Assembly (NCBI RefSeq): GCF_009911645.1
Contig: NZ_QWKI01000032.1
Location: forward strand, 1 to 43,706
Length of the DNA stretch: 43,706 nt
Direction of reading: 5' to 3'
Source of the DNA: Pseudoflavonifractor sp. 60
GTDB taxonomy: Bacteria; Bacillota; Clostridia; Oscillospirales; Oscillospiraceae
In this document: in pieces, positions 29,752 to 37,916 of the stretch
How the letters are laid out: every line of letters starts with the position of its first letter
Position numbering within the stretch: position 1 is the first letter of the stretch
Made by a program: the position numbers and the translations under genes
The notes under the pieces: model-generated
What the model saw: the letters and a program-made list of their open reading frames with translations, nothing else
Told to the model about the DNA's origin: nothing
Database searches by the model: none

Positions 29752-30294
29752 ATGGAAATTCGTCAGGTAGTGCGGGGGCAGAATACCAGCTTTTCTCCCA
29801 CCGCTCCCACCAAAGGCGGAGCGAAGAAATCTGCCGTTTCCCGTCCCTCTGCGGACCGGCTGGAGCTGAGCCGTCAGTGGGTTGCGGCCATGGAGGAGCA
29901 GCGTGTTCAGACCCAGGCGGAGCTGCTCAGCGGCGGGAAGGAGCAGAAGAAATCCCAGGGCATTTTGGATCTGCTGGACCAGCCCACTGCCGAGGAGCAG
30001 GAGCTGGACGCTTTGTCCAAGCAGCTAGACGTCCAGATGAAGTGCATGAAGATTGCCGCCAATATTATGAAGGGCAAAAAGGTGCCGCCGGAGGACGAGC
30101 GGTATCTGATGGAGAACGACCCCGAGGGCTACAAGCTGGCCATTGCCATGCGCTCCACGGTGAAGGAGGACGACGAGGAGTGCGAGAGTGTGCTCAAGGA
30201 CGAGGACAAGGAGGGGGAGGAGACCGCCGGGACGGAGGAATCCGCCGCCGTGGAGAGTTCCCCTGCCGCCGGCGGGGAGGCCGGCGCACTCTGA
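29752..30294 (+). CDS. Small helical protein with KxxPxEDExxLMENDP motif
   Basis: A 180-residue cytosolic protein. The N-terminal part is Lys/Ser-rich and disordered in appearance. The middle has the ELDALSKQLDVQMKCMKIAA block shared with the preceding gene, then GKKVPPEDERYLMENDPEGY and KLAIAMR. The tail is acidic and Ala/Gly-rich. I have the impression of a clostridial family without a name, based on that motif. It starts 15 bases after its paralogue and is closed by a strong terminator. Confidence 0.7.
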   Translation: MEIRQVVRGQNTSFSPTAPTKGGAKKSAVSRPSADRLELSRQWVAAMEEQRVQTQAELLSGGKEQKKSQGILDLLDQPTAEEQELDALSKQLDVQMKCMKIAANIMKGKKVPPEDERYLMENDPEGYKLAIAMRSTVKEDDEECESVLKDEDKEGEETAGTEESAAVESSPAAGGEAGAL

Positions 30295-30303
30295 TAAATC
30301 ATC

Positions 30304-30340
30304 AACACACCCAACAGGAATCGACCCTGTTGGGTGTGTT
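30304..30340. terminator. Bidirectional terminator between the paralogue pair and recR
   Basis: AACACACCCAACAGG and CCTGTTGGGTGTGTT form a 15-bp perfect stem with a 7-base loop, followed by TTT on the plus strand. Confidence 0.9.
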
Positions 30341-30363
30341 TTGATCTGATGGAACGGTGTTTG

Positions 30364-30966
30364 TCAGATTTCCCTGCGGCCCTCCAGGGCGCGGACCAGG
30401 GTTGCGTCGTCGGCGTACTCCAGGTGGCTGCCCACAGGGATGCCGTAGGCCAGGCGGGTCACCTTCACCTGGAAGGGCTTCAGCAGGCGGGAGAGGTACA
30501 TGGCGGTGGCCTCCCCCTCGGTGTCCGGGTTGGTGGCCATAATCACTTCCTCCACGCCGCCGGCGGCCACCCGCTCCACCAGCGAGCGAATGTGCAGGTT
30601 GTCGGGGCCCACGTGGTTCATGGGGGAGAGGACCCCGTGGAGCACGTGGTACTGCCCGGTGTACTCCCGGCTGCGCTCCATGGCCACCACGTCCTTGGGG
30701 TCCGCCACTACGCAGATGGTGGCGCTGTCCCGCTTGGCGCTGGCGCAGATGGGGCAGGGGCCGTCCCCCTCGGTGAGGTTTTGGCAGACGGGACAGCAGT
30801 GGATGGAGCGTTTGGCGTCCACAATGGCTTGGGCGAAGGCGGCGGCCTCCTCCTCGGGCAAGGACAGCACGTGAAAGGCCAGCCGCTGGGCCGACTTGAC
30901 GCCCACGCCGGGCAGTTTGGCGAAGTGCTCCACTAAATTTTCCAGGGCGGGGGGAAAGTACTGCAT
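30364..30966 (-). CDS. recR: Recombination mediator protein RecR
   Basis: A 200-residue RecR with the N-terminal helix-hairpin-helix (LPGVGVKSAQRLAFHVL), the four-Cys zinc finger CCPVCQNL...CPIC (about 57-74), the Toprim core starting ICVVADPKDVVAMERS, and the Walker-B-like C-terminal block. With RecO and RecF it loads RecA on gapped DNA. The ATG at 30966 has GAGGGG 9 bases upstream. The usual dnaX-ybaB-recR order is not present. Here recR follows rpe by five bases, probably in one transcript. Confidence 0.95.
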   Translation of the reverse strand: MQYFPPALENLVEHFAKLPGVGVKSAQRLAFHVLSLPEEEAAAFAQAIVDAKRSIHCCPVCQNLTEGDGPCPICASAKRDSATICVVADPKDVVAMERSREYTGQYHVLHGVLSPMNHVGPDNLHIRSLVERVAAGGVEEVIMATNPDTEGEATAMYLSRLLKPFQVKVTRLAYGIPVGSHLEYADDATLVRALEGRREI

Positions 30967-30971
30967 ATCGG

Positions 30972-31616
30972 TCAACCCCTCAGTGCCGCAATGGCGGCGG
31001 GAATGTCGTCGGCCCCATAGACGGCGGAGCCGGCCACCAGCACATTGGCCCCGGCCTCCACCACCAGGGGGGCGGTTTTGGGGGAGATTCCCCCGTCCAC
31101 CTCCAGGTCGCAGGCGGGATTGTACTGGTCTATGATGGCCCGGACCTGCCGGATGGTCTCCAGCTGGGACTCCATAAAGCTCTGGCCGCCGAAGCCGGGC
31201 TCCACCGTCATCACCAGCGCCATGTCCAGCTGCTGGATGTAGGGCAGAATGGCCTCCGCCTTGGTGATGGGCCGCAGGGCCACCGCCTTTTTCACGCCGC
31301 AGTCCTCCATGATTTTGAAGGCCTGGGCGATGCGGGTTGGATGGTCGGCCTCCAGGTGGACGGACAGCATATCCGCCCCCGCCCTGGCGAAGGCCTCCAC
31401 ATACCGCGCCGGTTTGTCAATCATCAGATGGACGTCCAGAAACAGATTGGTACATCTGCGGATGGATTCCACCACCGGTATGCCGATGGTGATGTTGGGC
31501 ACAAAGGCTCCGTCCATCACGTCCACATGGAGGTAGTCGGCGGAGGACACCCTTTTGATGTCCCGCTCAAGGTTGACAAAGTCGGCGGACAGAATTGATG
31601 GGGCAATCTTTACCAT
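30972..31616 (-). CDS. rpe: Ribulose-phosphate 3-epimerase
   Basis: A 214-residue TIM-barrel enzyme of normal length. It has MVKIAPSILSADFVNLERDI, the metal/base residues in LHVDVMDGAFVPNIT, HLMIDKPARY, VMTVEPGFGGQSF and LEVDGGISPKT. It interconverts ribulose-5-phosphate and xylulose-5-phosphate in the pentose phosphate pathway. GGAGG lies 7 bases before the ATG. recR follows directly. Confidence 0.97.
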   Translation of the reverse strand: MVKIAPSILSADFVNLERDIKRVSSADYLHVDVMDGAFVPNITIGIPVVESIRRCTNLFLDVHLMIDKPARYVEAFARAGADMLSVHLEADHPTRIAQAFKIMEDCGVKKAVALRPITKAEAILPYIQQLDMALVMTVEPGFGGQSFMESQLETIRQVRAIIDQYNPACDLEVDGGISPKTAPLVVEAGANVLVAGSAVYGADDIPAAIAALRG

Positions 31617-31775
31617 GACAGCTCCTCCTTTATAGTTGGACAGGCGCTGAGGACAACCCCGGCGCATAGGATAATGCAGCGGAGAGAGGCCCCGGACGCG
31701 GGGGGATCGCTCCAGGCCGGGCCCACGGCCCAATCCCGTTCCCGCCGCTCCGGCCGGTCCGCCGCTTTCAGATAA

Positions 31776-31812
31776 CCGCCCGCCGGGGGCCGTTCAAGCC
31801 TCCGGCGGGCGG
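31776..31812 (-). terminator. GC-rich hairpin after ilvA
   Basis: CCGCCCGCCGG and CCGGCGGGCGG form an 11-bp perfect stem around a 15-base loop just after the ilvA stop. There is no T-run, so it may be a 3' stabiliser or a weak terminator. The rest of the gap 31617-31825 shows nothing else. Confidence 0.5.
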
Positions 31813-31825
31813 CAAGGAACAACCA

Positions 31826-33046
31826 TTAATTATAAAATTCCGCCGTATCGGTCTCCACCGCGTGGAAGCCCCGGGCGCGCAGGGCGTTGAGGATCTGCTC
31901 CTTGTGGTCGTGGCCGAAGGCCTCCAGGGTGACCCGCAGCTCCACGCCGGACTGGCGGTTGATGTTGACGAACTGGTTGTGCTCCAGCTTGATGACGTTG
32001 CCGTTGTTGGCGGCCAGCACCTGGGACACCGCCAGCAGGGAGCCGGGCCGGTCGGGGAGCTGGACGGCAAAGGTGAAAATGCGTCCCCGGGAGATGAGCC
32101 CGTGCTGGACCAGGGAGGACATGGTAATCACGTCCATATTGCCTCCGGACAGCACACAGACCACATTTTTGCCCTGATAGTCCAGGTGGCGCAGGGCGGC
32201 CACAGGGAGCAGGCCGGCGTTCTCCACCACCATCTTGTGCCGCTCCATAATGTCCAGGAAGGCCTCCACCAGTTCGCTGTCTTCAATGGTGATGATCCGG
32301 TCCACATTGCTCTGTACATAGGGGAACACCTTGTCCCCCGGGGTCTTCACCGCCACGCCGTCGGCAATGGTGGAGGCGGAGGGCAGGGTCACCACCTGTC
32401 CCGCCTCCAGGCTGGCCTTCATGGAGGCCGCCCCGGTGGGCTCCACTCCAATGACCTCCACGTGGGGGTTGAGCAGCTTGGCCAGGGTGGATACCCCCGC
32501 CGCCAGGCCGCCCCCTCCAATGGGGACCAGAATGGCCTCCACATCGGGCAGGTCCTGGAAAATCTCATAGGCAATGGTGCCCTGCCCGGTGGCAAGGGTC
32601 AGGTCGTTGAAGGGGTGGACATAGGTGAGCCCCTCCTCCTCCGCCAGCTTGGCGGCCAGCTCGGCGGCATCGTCGAAGACCTCGCCGTGGAGCACCACCT
32701 TGGCCCCGTAATCCTTGGTGTTGTTCACCTTCACCAGGGGTGTTGTGGTGGGCATGACAATAGTGGCCTCCACCCCGGCGGCCTGGGCGGCGTAGGCCAC
32801 TCCCTGGGCGTGGTTGCCCGCGGAGGCGGTGACCAGTCCCCGGTCCTTCTCCTCCTGGGTCAGGGTGCTGATCTTATAGTAGGCCCCCCGCAGCTTGTAG
32901 GCGCCGGTGGCCTGCATATTCTCCGGCTTGAGATAGACGGAATTTCCGCAGTTTTTGGACAGGTAGGGGGAGTGAATCAGTGGGGTGGGCCGCAGAACGC
33001 CCTGCAAAACACTGCGGGAGGATTTAAATGACTCCAAGGTCAGCAT
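31826..33046 (-). CDS. ilvA: Threonine ammonia-lyase with ACT domain
   Basis: A 406-residue PLP enzyme. Lys51 in TGAYKLRGA binds the cofactor; SAGNHAQG (about 86-93) and the glycine loop PIGGGGLAAG hold substrate and phosphate; VLSGGN closes the site. The C-terminal 75 residues (FTFAVQLPDRPGSLLAVSQV onwards) form one ACT domain. This is the short class of threonine deaminase, either the isoleucine-pathway or the catabolic type. It converts threonine to 2-oxobutyrate and ammonia. AAAAGGAG precedes the ATG and a clear promoter lies 40-70 bases upstream. It is transcribed alone. Confidence 0.93.
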   Translation of the reverse strand: MLTLESFKSSRSVLQGVLRPTPLIHSPYLSKNCGNSVYLKPENMQATGAYKLRGAYYKISTLTQEEKDRGLVTASAGNHAQGVAYAAQAAGVEATIVMPTTTPLVKVNNTKDYGAKVVLHGEVFDDAAELAAKLAEEEGLTYVHPFNDLTLATGQGTIAYEIFQDLPDVEAILVPIGGGGLAAGVSTLAKLLNPHVEVIGVEPTGAASMKASLEAGQVVTLPSASTIADGVAVKTPGDKVFPYVQSNVDRIITIEDSELVEAFLDIMERHKMVVENAGLLPVAALRHLDYQGKNVVCVLSGGNMDVITMSSLVQHGLISRGRIFTFAVQLPDRPGSLLAVSQVLAANNGNVIKLEHNQFVNINRQSGVELRVTLEAFGHDHKEQILNALRARGFHAVETDTAEFYN

Positions 33047-33085
33047 AGCGGTTTTCTCCTTTTGTAAAAAATCAGTCTGTCACTA

Positions 33086-33114
33086 ATCATACTGAATTAC
33101 CGGGGAGAAGTCAA
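33086..33114 (-). promoter_or_regulatory. Promoter of ilvA
   Basis: On the minus strand TTGACT (33114-33109), 17 bases, TATGAT (33091-33086). Confidence 0.8.
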
Positions 33115-33230
33115 TAAAAAATCCAATTCTTTCTTCCATTCAAAAAGCGGACAAAATTTGCAGGGTGTACAGGGTTGTTCTACCCTGCGCAGACGCAGAA
33201 ACGCAAAAGCGGCGTCAGACGCCCACAAAA

Positions 33231-33265
33231 AAAACTCCCGCTCCTGCAAGAGGAGCGGGAGTTTT
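33231..33265 (-). terminator. Terminator of the NAGPA/SLH protein gene
   Basis: AAAACTCCCGCTCCT and AGGAGCGGGAGTTTT form a 15-bp perfect stem with a 5-base loop; on the minus strand a T-run of eight follows. Confidence 0.92.
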
Positions 33266-33267
33266 GG

Positions 33268-36183
33268 TCAGTCCAGGGTCAGGTAGTCCGCCGACACGTA
33301 GCCGATGGCGGCCTGGCCGCTGGGATTTCGGAATAGGATCTGGTACCACCCGGGCTGCTGGCCCAGCACCAGGACCCGGTCGCCGTTGAACAGGGCCCCG
33401 GAGCGTCCATAGCTGGTGTCCGGGCCGGAGCGGACATTGAGCCCGGTATCCGCGCCGGTGACGGTACCCGCCCGGCTGGCCCGCTGGCAGGTGACGGTGC
33501 AGCTGGCGGACAGGCCGTTCCAGCTGGCGGTGACGGTGAGCGTCTTGTCCTCCCGGTCAGGATTCAGGTTGGTGACCACACCGGCAGGGGTCACCGGGGC
33601 GGTCTCCGGGTCACTGCTTTCCCAGGTAATAACGGCCCCCTCCGCCGCCGGAAGAATGGCGGCGTTCAGCGCGACGCTGCTGCCGGAGACCAGGGTCAGC
33701 GCACTCTGGTCCAGGGCGAGCATCCAGCTCCCGCCAGAGGGGGGCGTCACGGTCTGAGAGGGGTCGGAGGGATTTTCCGGCTGCTCAGGCTCCGGCGGTT
33801 CGGCGGGCTCCACAGGCTGGGTGGGCTCCGTCGGTTCGCTGGGTTCGGTAGGCTCTGCGGGATCGGTGGGCACATCGGTAATGGGGGTGTGCTCCAGCAG
33901 ACTGCGCAGCAGGGCCGCCATCTCTGCCCGGGACAGGGTGCGCTGGGGTCCTATGCCGCCGGTGCCGCCCGACACCAGCTTCTGTGCCACCATGGTGGCG
34001 GTGGCGTTTCGGGCGTAGGTGGAGATCAGGTCCTTGTCGGGGAACTGGTCCAGCACGGACAGGCTGGCGTCAGGGCAGTCCTTCCCGGCGATGGGCAGGA
34101 AGCGGTAGAGGATGGTAAAGGCCTGTTCCCGCAGGATGTTGGCGTTGGGCGAGAATGCGCCGTCCCCGGTGCCCGACGCCAGACCGTTGGCCTGGGCCCA
34201 GGAGAGGGCCTTATACTGGTAGCCGTTGGGATCCACATCGGTAAAGGTGCAGGGAGAGGAGACCTCCGGCCTGCCGGCGGCGGCGTAGAGCATGACCATA
34301 AAGTCGCCCCGGGTTATGGAAGAGTTCCGGCCAAAGAGGTTGGGGGCAATGCCGCTGACAATCCCCTTGGCATAGCAGTATTCCACCGCCTCATAGGCCC
34401 AGTCATCCGGGGGCACGTCCTCGTGGAGGTTGGTCATGGTGACGTTCACCGTCTGGGTCAGGCCGCCGGCGGAGAAGGTGATGGACCCGCTTCCCGAGGC
34501 GCGGGAGGCGGTGAACAGTCCGTTTTCGTCTATCGTGCCCACATTTCCCTGGACGGTGCAGGTCACGTCGGAGATGCTCCGCAGGGCGGTGCGGCTCCAG
34601 TAGCTCCCCGAGGCGGCCAGCTGGACCTGGTCCCCCGCCTTCAGATTCAGGGAGGTCAGGGCGGAGGTGCTTCCCGCCCGGGTTATCTTCAGCTCGGTGA
34701 GGCGGTCCACTACATGGAGCTGGGCAGTGCCCGTCAGGCCGTCGGCGGACAGGGACAGGGTGTCGGTCCCCGCCTGGAGCCCGGCGGTGTAGCTGTCCGC
34801 CCCCACAGTGCCCAGGCCGTTGAGAGAGGTATAGGTCAGAGCGCTCAGGTCGGCGGAGACGGGATTAAGCCCCGTGTCCACCGCCTGGACCTGGGGCAGG
34901 GGGAGGGAGGCGCCCGCCAGGACCACCTGGCCGTCCTGGGTCGGGACCAGGCGGCTGGGCCAGCCGTCCCCCTTTTCGTCGGTCACCAGCAGCAGATAGG
35001 TGGCGCAGCCCCGGGGCTTCCCGTCGGAGGGCCGGTTGACCACTGCGGGGCCGTTCTGGCCCGGAGTCCACAGGGAGAAGGAGGTGGAGCCGCCCCCGTC
35101 CAGGTTGACCGCCGTGACACAGCCCTGGCGCAGCAGCTCATCGGCCAGGTTGACCTGGGACAGGCCCACCGAGTAGCCCGACTGGCGTCCATCCACGGCG
35201 TAGAGGACCAGGGTCCCGTCGGCCTTAATGCCCAGAGCGGTGCGGGGCTGACGGCCGTCACTGGCGTAGACCCAGCTGGTGCTGTCGGTGACCGCACCGT
35301 TTCGGATCATAATGTCCCCCACGCCCCCGGCCCACTGGGCGGAGGAGAGGACCGCGTTGTCGCAGGCGGTGGTCAGGGTCATCAGGTCGCCCGGCTGGAA
35401 GGACTCAAAGGTGCCCTCATATCCGGCCTCAGCGGCGGCGGTAAGGATGTACTCATTGGGGCCGATCACAGGGGAGACGTCCGAATGAAAGACCTCGATA
35501 ACCTCCAGATTGAGGGCCGCGTTGACGGTGAGCTCCGGCATCTGCCCGGTGTAGGGGTCGGCCACCTGCCGCATACGGACATACCAGCCCGCGCTGTCGC
35601 TGCGGGTTGAGACCACGGAGAAGTACTCGTTCAGCAGGTAGAGCCCCCCCAGGGGGTGGCGGGTCTTGTTGAGGTTGTGGACGGGAGTGGAGAAACCGGA
35701 GACCGGATTGTACAGGGTCATGGAGACCTTGGGGGACTCCAGGATGGACACCAGGCCGTCGGTAATGACCATGGTGTTCTCCCCCTCGTTGCTGGACTTG
35801 TAGACGCCGTTTTCCACCACAATGCCCAGAGGGACGCCGGTGGACAGGGCGAAAAAGTCGGTGTTGATGCCACCCAGCACGTGCCAGCCGGCGGCCTGGG
35901 CGTTGGAGATGGCCCGGTTGATGCTGGCCGCGGCGTAAATGGTGGTGTCCCCCTGGACCAGGATGGGCTGGGCCGCACTGTGGGGGGCCAGCTCAAAGGA
36001 GAAGCTCTCGACCCGGCTGCCGGCGTTCTCCGTAATGGTGTTCCGGTAGGTCAGGCCGTCCACGATCTGGGTCGTGGTCTGGAGCTTCTGGTCGCCCGCC
36101 GCAGCGTAGACGGTGGGGAAGGCTAACAGTACTGCCAACAGCAGCGCCGCCGCCCTGCGGGATAGGGATTTGGTATGTCTCAT
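33268..36183 (-). CDS. Secreted phosphodiester glycosidase (NAGPA) with SLH, Ig-like and SH3 domains
   Basis: A 971-residue surface protein with a signal peptide (1-28, RRAAALLLAVLLAFPTVYAA). The NAGPA/DUF2233 domain covers about residues 75-385, with GGINTDFFALSTGVPLGIVV and the signature TAVNLDGGGSTSF. Relatives cleave the phosphodiester bond of sugar-1-phosphate links. After an all-beta linker come SLH repeats (about 595-765, including GIVSGIAPNLFGRNSSITRG and GLASGTGDGAFSPNANILRE). A Pro/Thr/Glu spacer (TEPSEPTEPTQPVEPAEPPE), a BIG2-like Ig domain (about 830-890) and a C-terminal bacterial SH3 (LNVRSGPDTSYGRSG) follow. It probably acts on wall or exopolysaccharide polymers while bound to the wall. 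The ATG at 36183 has GGAG 6 bases upstream. It has its own promoter and terminator. Confidence 0.88.
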   Translation of the reverse strand: MRHTKSLSRRAAALLLAVLLAFPTVYAAAGDQKLQTTTQIVDGLTYRNTITENAGSRVESFSFELAPHSAAQPILVQGDTTIYAAASINRAISNAQAAGWHVLGGINTDFFALSTGVPLGIVVENGVYKSSNEGENTMVITDGLVSILESPKVSMTLYNPVSGFSTPVHNLNKTRHPLGGLYLLNEYFSVVSTRSDSAGWYVRMRQVADPYTGQMPELTVNAALNLEVIEVFHSDVSPVIGPNEYILTAAAEAGYEGTFESFQPGDLMTLTTACDNAVLSSAQWAGGVGDIMIRNGAVTDSTSWVYASDGRQPRTALGIKADGTLVLYAVDGRQSGYSVGLSQVNLADELLRQGCVTAVNLDGGGSTSFSLWTPGQNGPAVVNRPSDGKPRGCATYLLLVTDEKGDGWPSRLVPTQDGQVVLAGASLPLPQVQAVDTGLNPVSADLSALTYTSLNGLGTVGADSYTAGLQAGTDTLSLSADGLTGTAQLHVVDRLTELKITRAGSTSALTSLNLKAGDQVQLAASGSYWSRTALRSISDVTCTVQGNVGTIDENGLFTASRASGSGSITFSAGGLTQTVNVTMTNLHEDVPPDDWAYEAVEYCYAKGIVSGIAPNLFGRNSSITRGDFMVMLYAAAGRPEVSSPCTFTDVDPNGYQYKALSWAQANGLASGTGDGAFSPNANILREQAFTILYRFLPIAGKDCPDASLSVLDQFPDKDLISTYARNATATMVAQKLVSGGTGGIGPQRTLSRAEMAALLRSLLEHTPITDVPTDPAEPTEPSEPTEPTQPVEPAEPPEPEQPENPSDPSQTVTPPSGGSWMLALDQSALTLVSGSSVALNAAILPAAEGAVITWESSDPETAPVTPAGVVTNLNPDREDKTLTVTASWNGLSASCTVTCQRASRAGTVTGADTGLNVRSGPDTSYGRSGALFNGDRVLVLGQQPGWYQILFRNPSGQAAIGYVSADYLTLD

Positions 36184-36223
36184 GGGATGCTCCTTTATCG
36201 TATGTGTCAAAGCGTACCCCGCC

Positions 36224-36252
36224 ATTATAGCAGACGGGCGCAGGAGATTCAA
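36224..36252 (-). promoter_or_regulatory. Promoter of the NAGPA/SLH protein gene
   Basis: On the minus strand TTGAAT (36252-36247), 17 bases, TATAAT (36229-36224). Confidence 0.8.
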
Positions 36253-36297
36253 TGGGAAAAAAGGGGAGCGGGGGGAAAAGGATTTTACCGGGGCAAA

Positions 36298-36327
36298 AAA
36301 ATCCCGTGCCTGAGAGCACAGGATTTT
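36298..36327 (-). terminator. Terminator of the DUF4358/SGNH pair
   Basis: On the minus strand AAAATCCTGTGC pairs with GCACGGGATTTT (one wobble) and a run of T residues follows. Confidence 0.85.
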
Positions 36328-36330
36328 CCG

Positions 36331-36810
36331 CTATTTCAGGGCGTTCTGGGCGGCGTCCAGGTCGTTGGCCACCACCAGCAGAAGGGTCTCCCCCCGGAGG
36401 TCCACCAGGGCGTTTTCCAGCTTGGGGATCTCGGCGGGGCGGTAGTCCCGGTTGGACTCCATCTGTCCGGCCAGGTAGTCCTGAAGGGCGTCAGCCGCCG
36501 TCTTCGCCTTGTCCGCGCTGGTGAAGACCAGCACCGCCGCCTCCTCGCAGGTGGCCCCGGCGGAGCGCAGGACGGCGGACTCCTTCAGGTCCTCCCGAAC
36601 CAGGCCGCTGTCCCCCAGACGGTAGAGGGCAAAGGCGGTGTCGGCGTCCACTTCTTCCAGGTCGTTCAGCTCGGCGGTGAAGGCCTCCGACTGGCTGATC
36701 CGCTCCACGTCGCCCAGGGCGTAGAGGGGCGGGGCGTCGTTTTCTCCAGCACAGGCCGCCAGCCCCAGCAGGACCAGCAGCGCCAGAGTCAGCTTCCATA
36801 TCCGTCTCAT
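36331..36810 (-). CDS. DUF4358 family lipoprotein
   Basis: A 159-residue exported lipoprotein: signal MRRIWKLTLALLVLLGLAAC with a lipobox ending at Cys20. The mature part carries DAALLR-like features of DUF4358: an alternation of short beta strands and helices, AAVLVFTSADKAKTAADALQ and a C-terminal helix with LLLVVANDLDAAQNAL. The family is usually encoded next to SGNH/GDSL hydrolases, as here, where its start overlaps the hydrolase stop by four bases. Its role is unknown; a partner of the hydrolase at the membrane surface is likely. Confidence 0.8.
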   Translation of the reverse strand: MRRIWKLTLALLVLLGLAACAGENDAPPLYALGDVERISQSEAFTAELNDLEEVDADTAFALYRLGDSGLVREDLKESAVLRSAGATCEEAAVLVFTSADKAKTAADALQDYLAGQMESNRDYRPAEIPKLENALVDLRGETLLLVVANDLDAAQNALK

Positions 36811-37742
36811 TCTAATGCACTCCCATCCGCAGTTGAGGTGTCCGGTCCGACCGTCTGAACAGCGGGCGGGCCGTCGGGGTAGAGCCGGTCAAGCTCCACC
36901 GTGTGGGTCTTCAAATACTCCAGCCACTGCTGGCAGTACTCCTTGCCCAGATGGACGCCGTCCCGGCTGGCGCCCTCGGGCAGCGCGCCGTTTTCGTCGG
37001 CAAATTCGCTGTACAGGTCCAGATAGACCACCTGCTTCTCCTGGGCCGCCTGGCGCATCAGGTCGTTATAGGTGCGCAGGTGTTCATTGGTCAGGTAGTC
37101 CCGGCCGCTGGAGGCCATAATCTGGTCCTCATTCAGGGGGATCAGCCCCTGGATATAGATCACCGCCTGGGGCTGGATGGCGCGGATCTGGTCGATGGCC
37201 TGGCAGTAGCTGTTGTAAAAGCCCTGATCGTTGTGATAGCCCAGCTCATTGACCCCCAGGGAGAGGTACACCTTGCCGTACTGCTCCTGGGCCAGGGCCT
37301 CCAGCAGGGTATACGTCTCCCCGTCGATGGTCAGCGCCTTTTTCGAATCCAGGCGGAAGATGGACAGGCCGTTAGAGGTCAAATTTTTCCCGCAGCCAAT
37401 GCCGCTGTACACCATAAAGCCGTCAGTGCGGGAGTCCCCCACAAAGGCGGCGTCGGCAAAGTAGCTGTTGTCCACCGCCTCTCCCGCCGGGGCGGGCTGG
37501 GAGAAGTCGTAGGGCTCTGACAGCGGGGCCATAGAGGGGATGGCGGAGTCGTCGGACCCCTGAGGCTGGCTCAGGTCTGGGGAGATGTGGGAGGACTCTC
37601 CCCCGCTGGCATCTGCCGGGGGCGGCGTCTGGACCGGCGGTGCAGTCTGAAAGGTCATCAGCACGGCGACGGTCACCAACACTGCCGCCACAGCCCAGAG
37701 CAGGCTCCCTCCGCCCGCCGTCCGTTTTCCCCGATAAGCCAC
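36807..37742 (-). CDS. Membrane-anchored SGNH/GDSL hydrolase
   Basis: A 311-residue protein with one N-terminal membrane helix (about 13-31), a Pro/Ser-rich linker, then an SGNH hydrolase: block I VGDSRTDGF with nucleophile Ser104, block III GVNELGYHN, and block V DGVHL with the Asp/His pair. The hydrolase faces outward and probably deacetylates or esterifies a wall polysaccharide. The GTG at 37742 was chosen because GGGAGGTG lies just upstream. An ATG 36 bases further out has no ribosome site. It is followed by an overlapping DUF4358 lipoprotein gene. Confidence 0.85.
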   Translation of the reverse strand: MAYRGKRTAGGGSLLWAVAAVLVTVAVLMTFQTAPPVQTPPPADASGGESSHISPDLSQPQGSDDSAIPSMAPLSEPYDFSQPAPAGEAVDNSYFADAAFVGDSRTDGFMVYSGIGCGKNLTSNGLSIFRLDSKKALTIDGETYTLLEALAQEQYGKVYLSLGVNELGYHNDQGFYNSYCQAIDQIRAIQPQAVIYIQGLIPLNEDQIMASSGRDYLTNEHLRTYNDLMRQAAQEKQVVYLDLYSEFADENGALPEGASRDGVHLGKEYCQQWLEYLKTHTVELDRLYPDGPPAVQTVGPDTSTADGSALE

Positions 37743-37780
37743 AGAAAACACCTCCCGCCCTGTCGAAATCGTACCCATTT

Positions 37781-37808
37781 AGGATACCACACTTTGCTTA
37801 AATTTCAA
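37781..37808 (-). promoter_or_regulatory. Promoter of the SGNH/DUF4358 operon
   Basis: On the minus strand TTGAAA (37808-37803), 16 bases, TATCCT (37786-37781) with an upstream TG. Confidence 0.55.
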
Positions 37809-37870
37809 GTGACAAAACCGTTACAAATCGCCCCCATTTTTTGTATTTTTTCTCCCCTCTCCCATAAGGG

Positions 37871-37900
37871 CAAAAAAGCCCCCGCCGGTTCAGCGGGGGC
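37871..37900 (-). terminator. Terminator of the DegV gene
   Basis: On the minus strand GCCCCCGC, 7-base loop, GCGGGGGC followed by TTTTTTG. Confidence 0.85.
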
Positions 37901-37916
37901 GCGCCGGTTATTTTGG

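Noticed and set aside
31617-31660. Possible rpe promoter (TTGTCC, 16 bases, TATAAA)
   Set aside because: The -10 box lies right against the ribosome site, so the transcript would start within or after it; not convincing.
33889-35610. 573-codon open frame antisense to the NAGPA protein
   Set aside because: Gly/Val/Gln/His-rich composition typical of antisense frames over GC-rich genes; no start signal.
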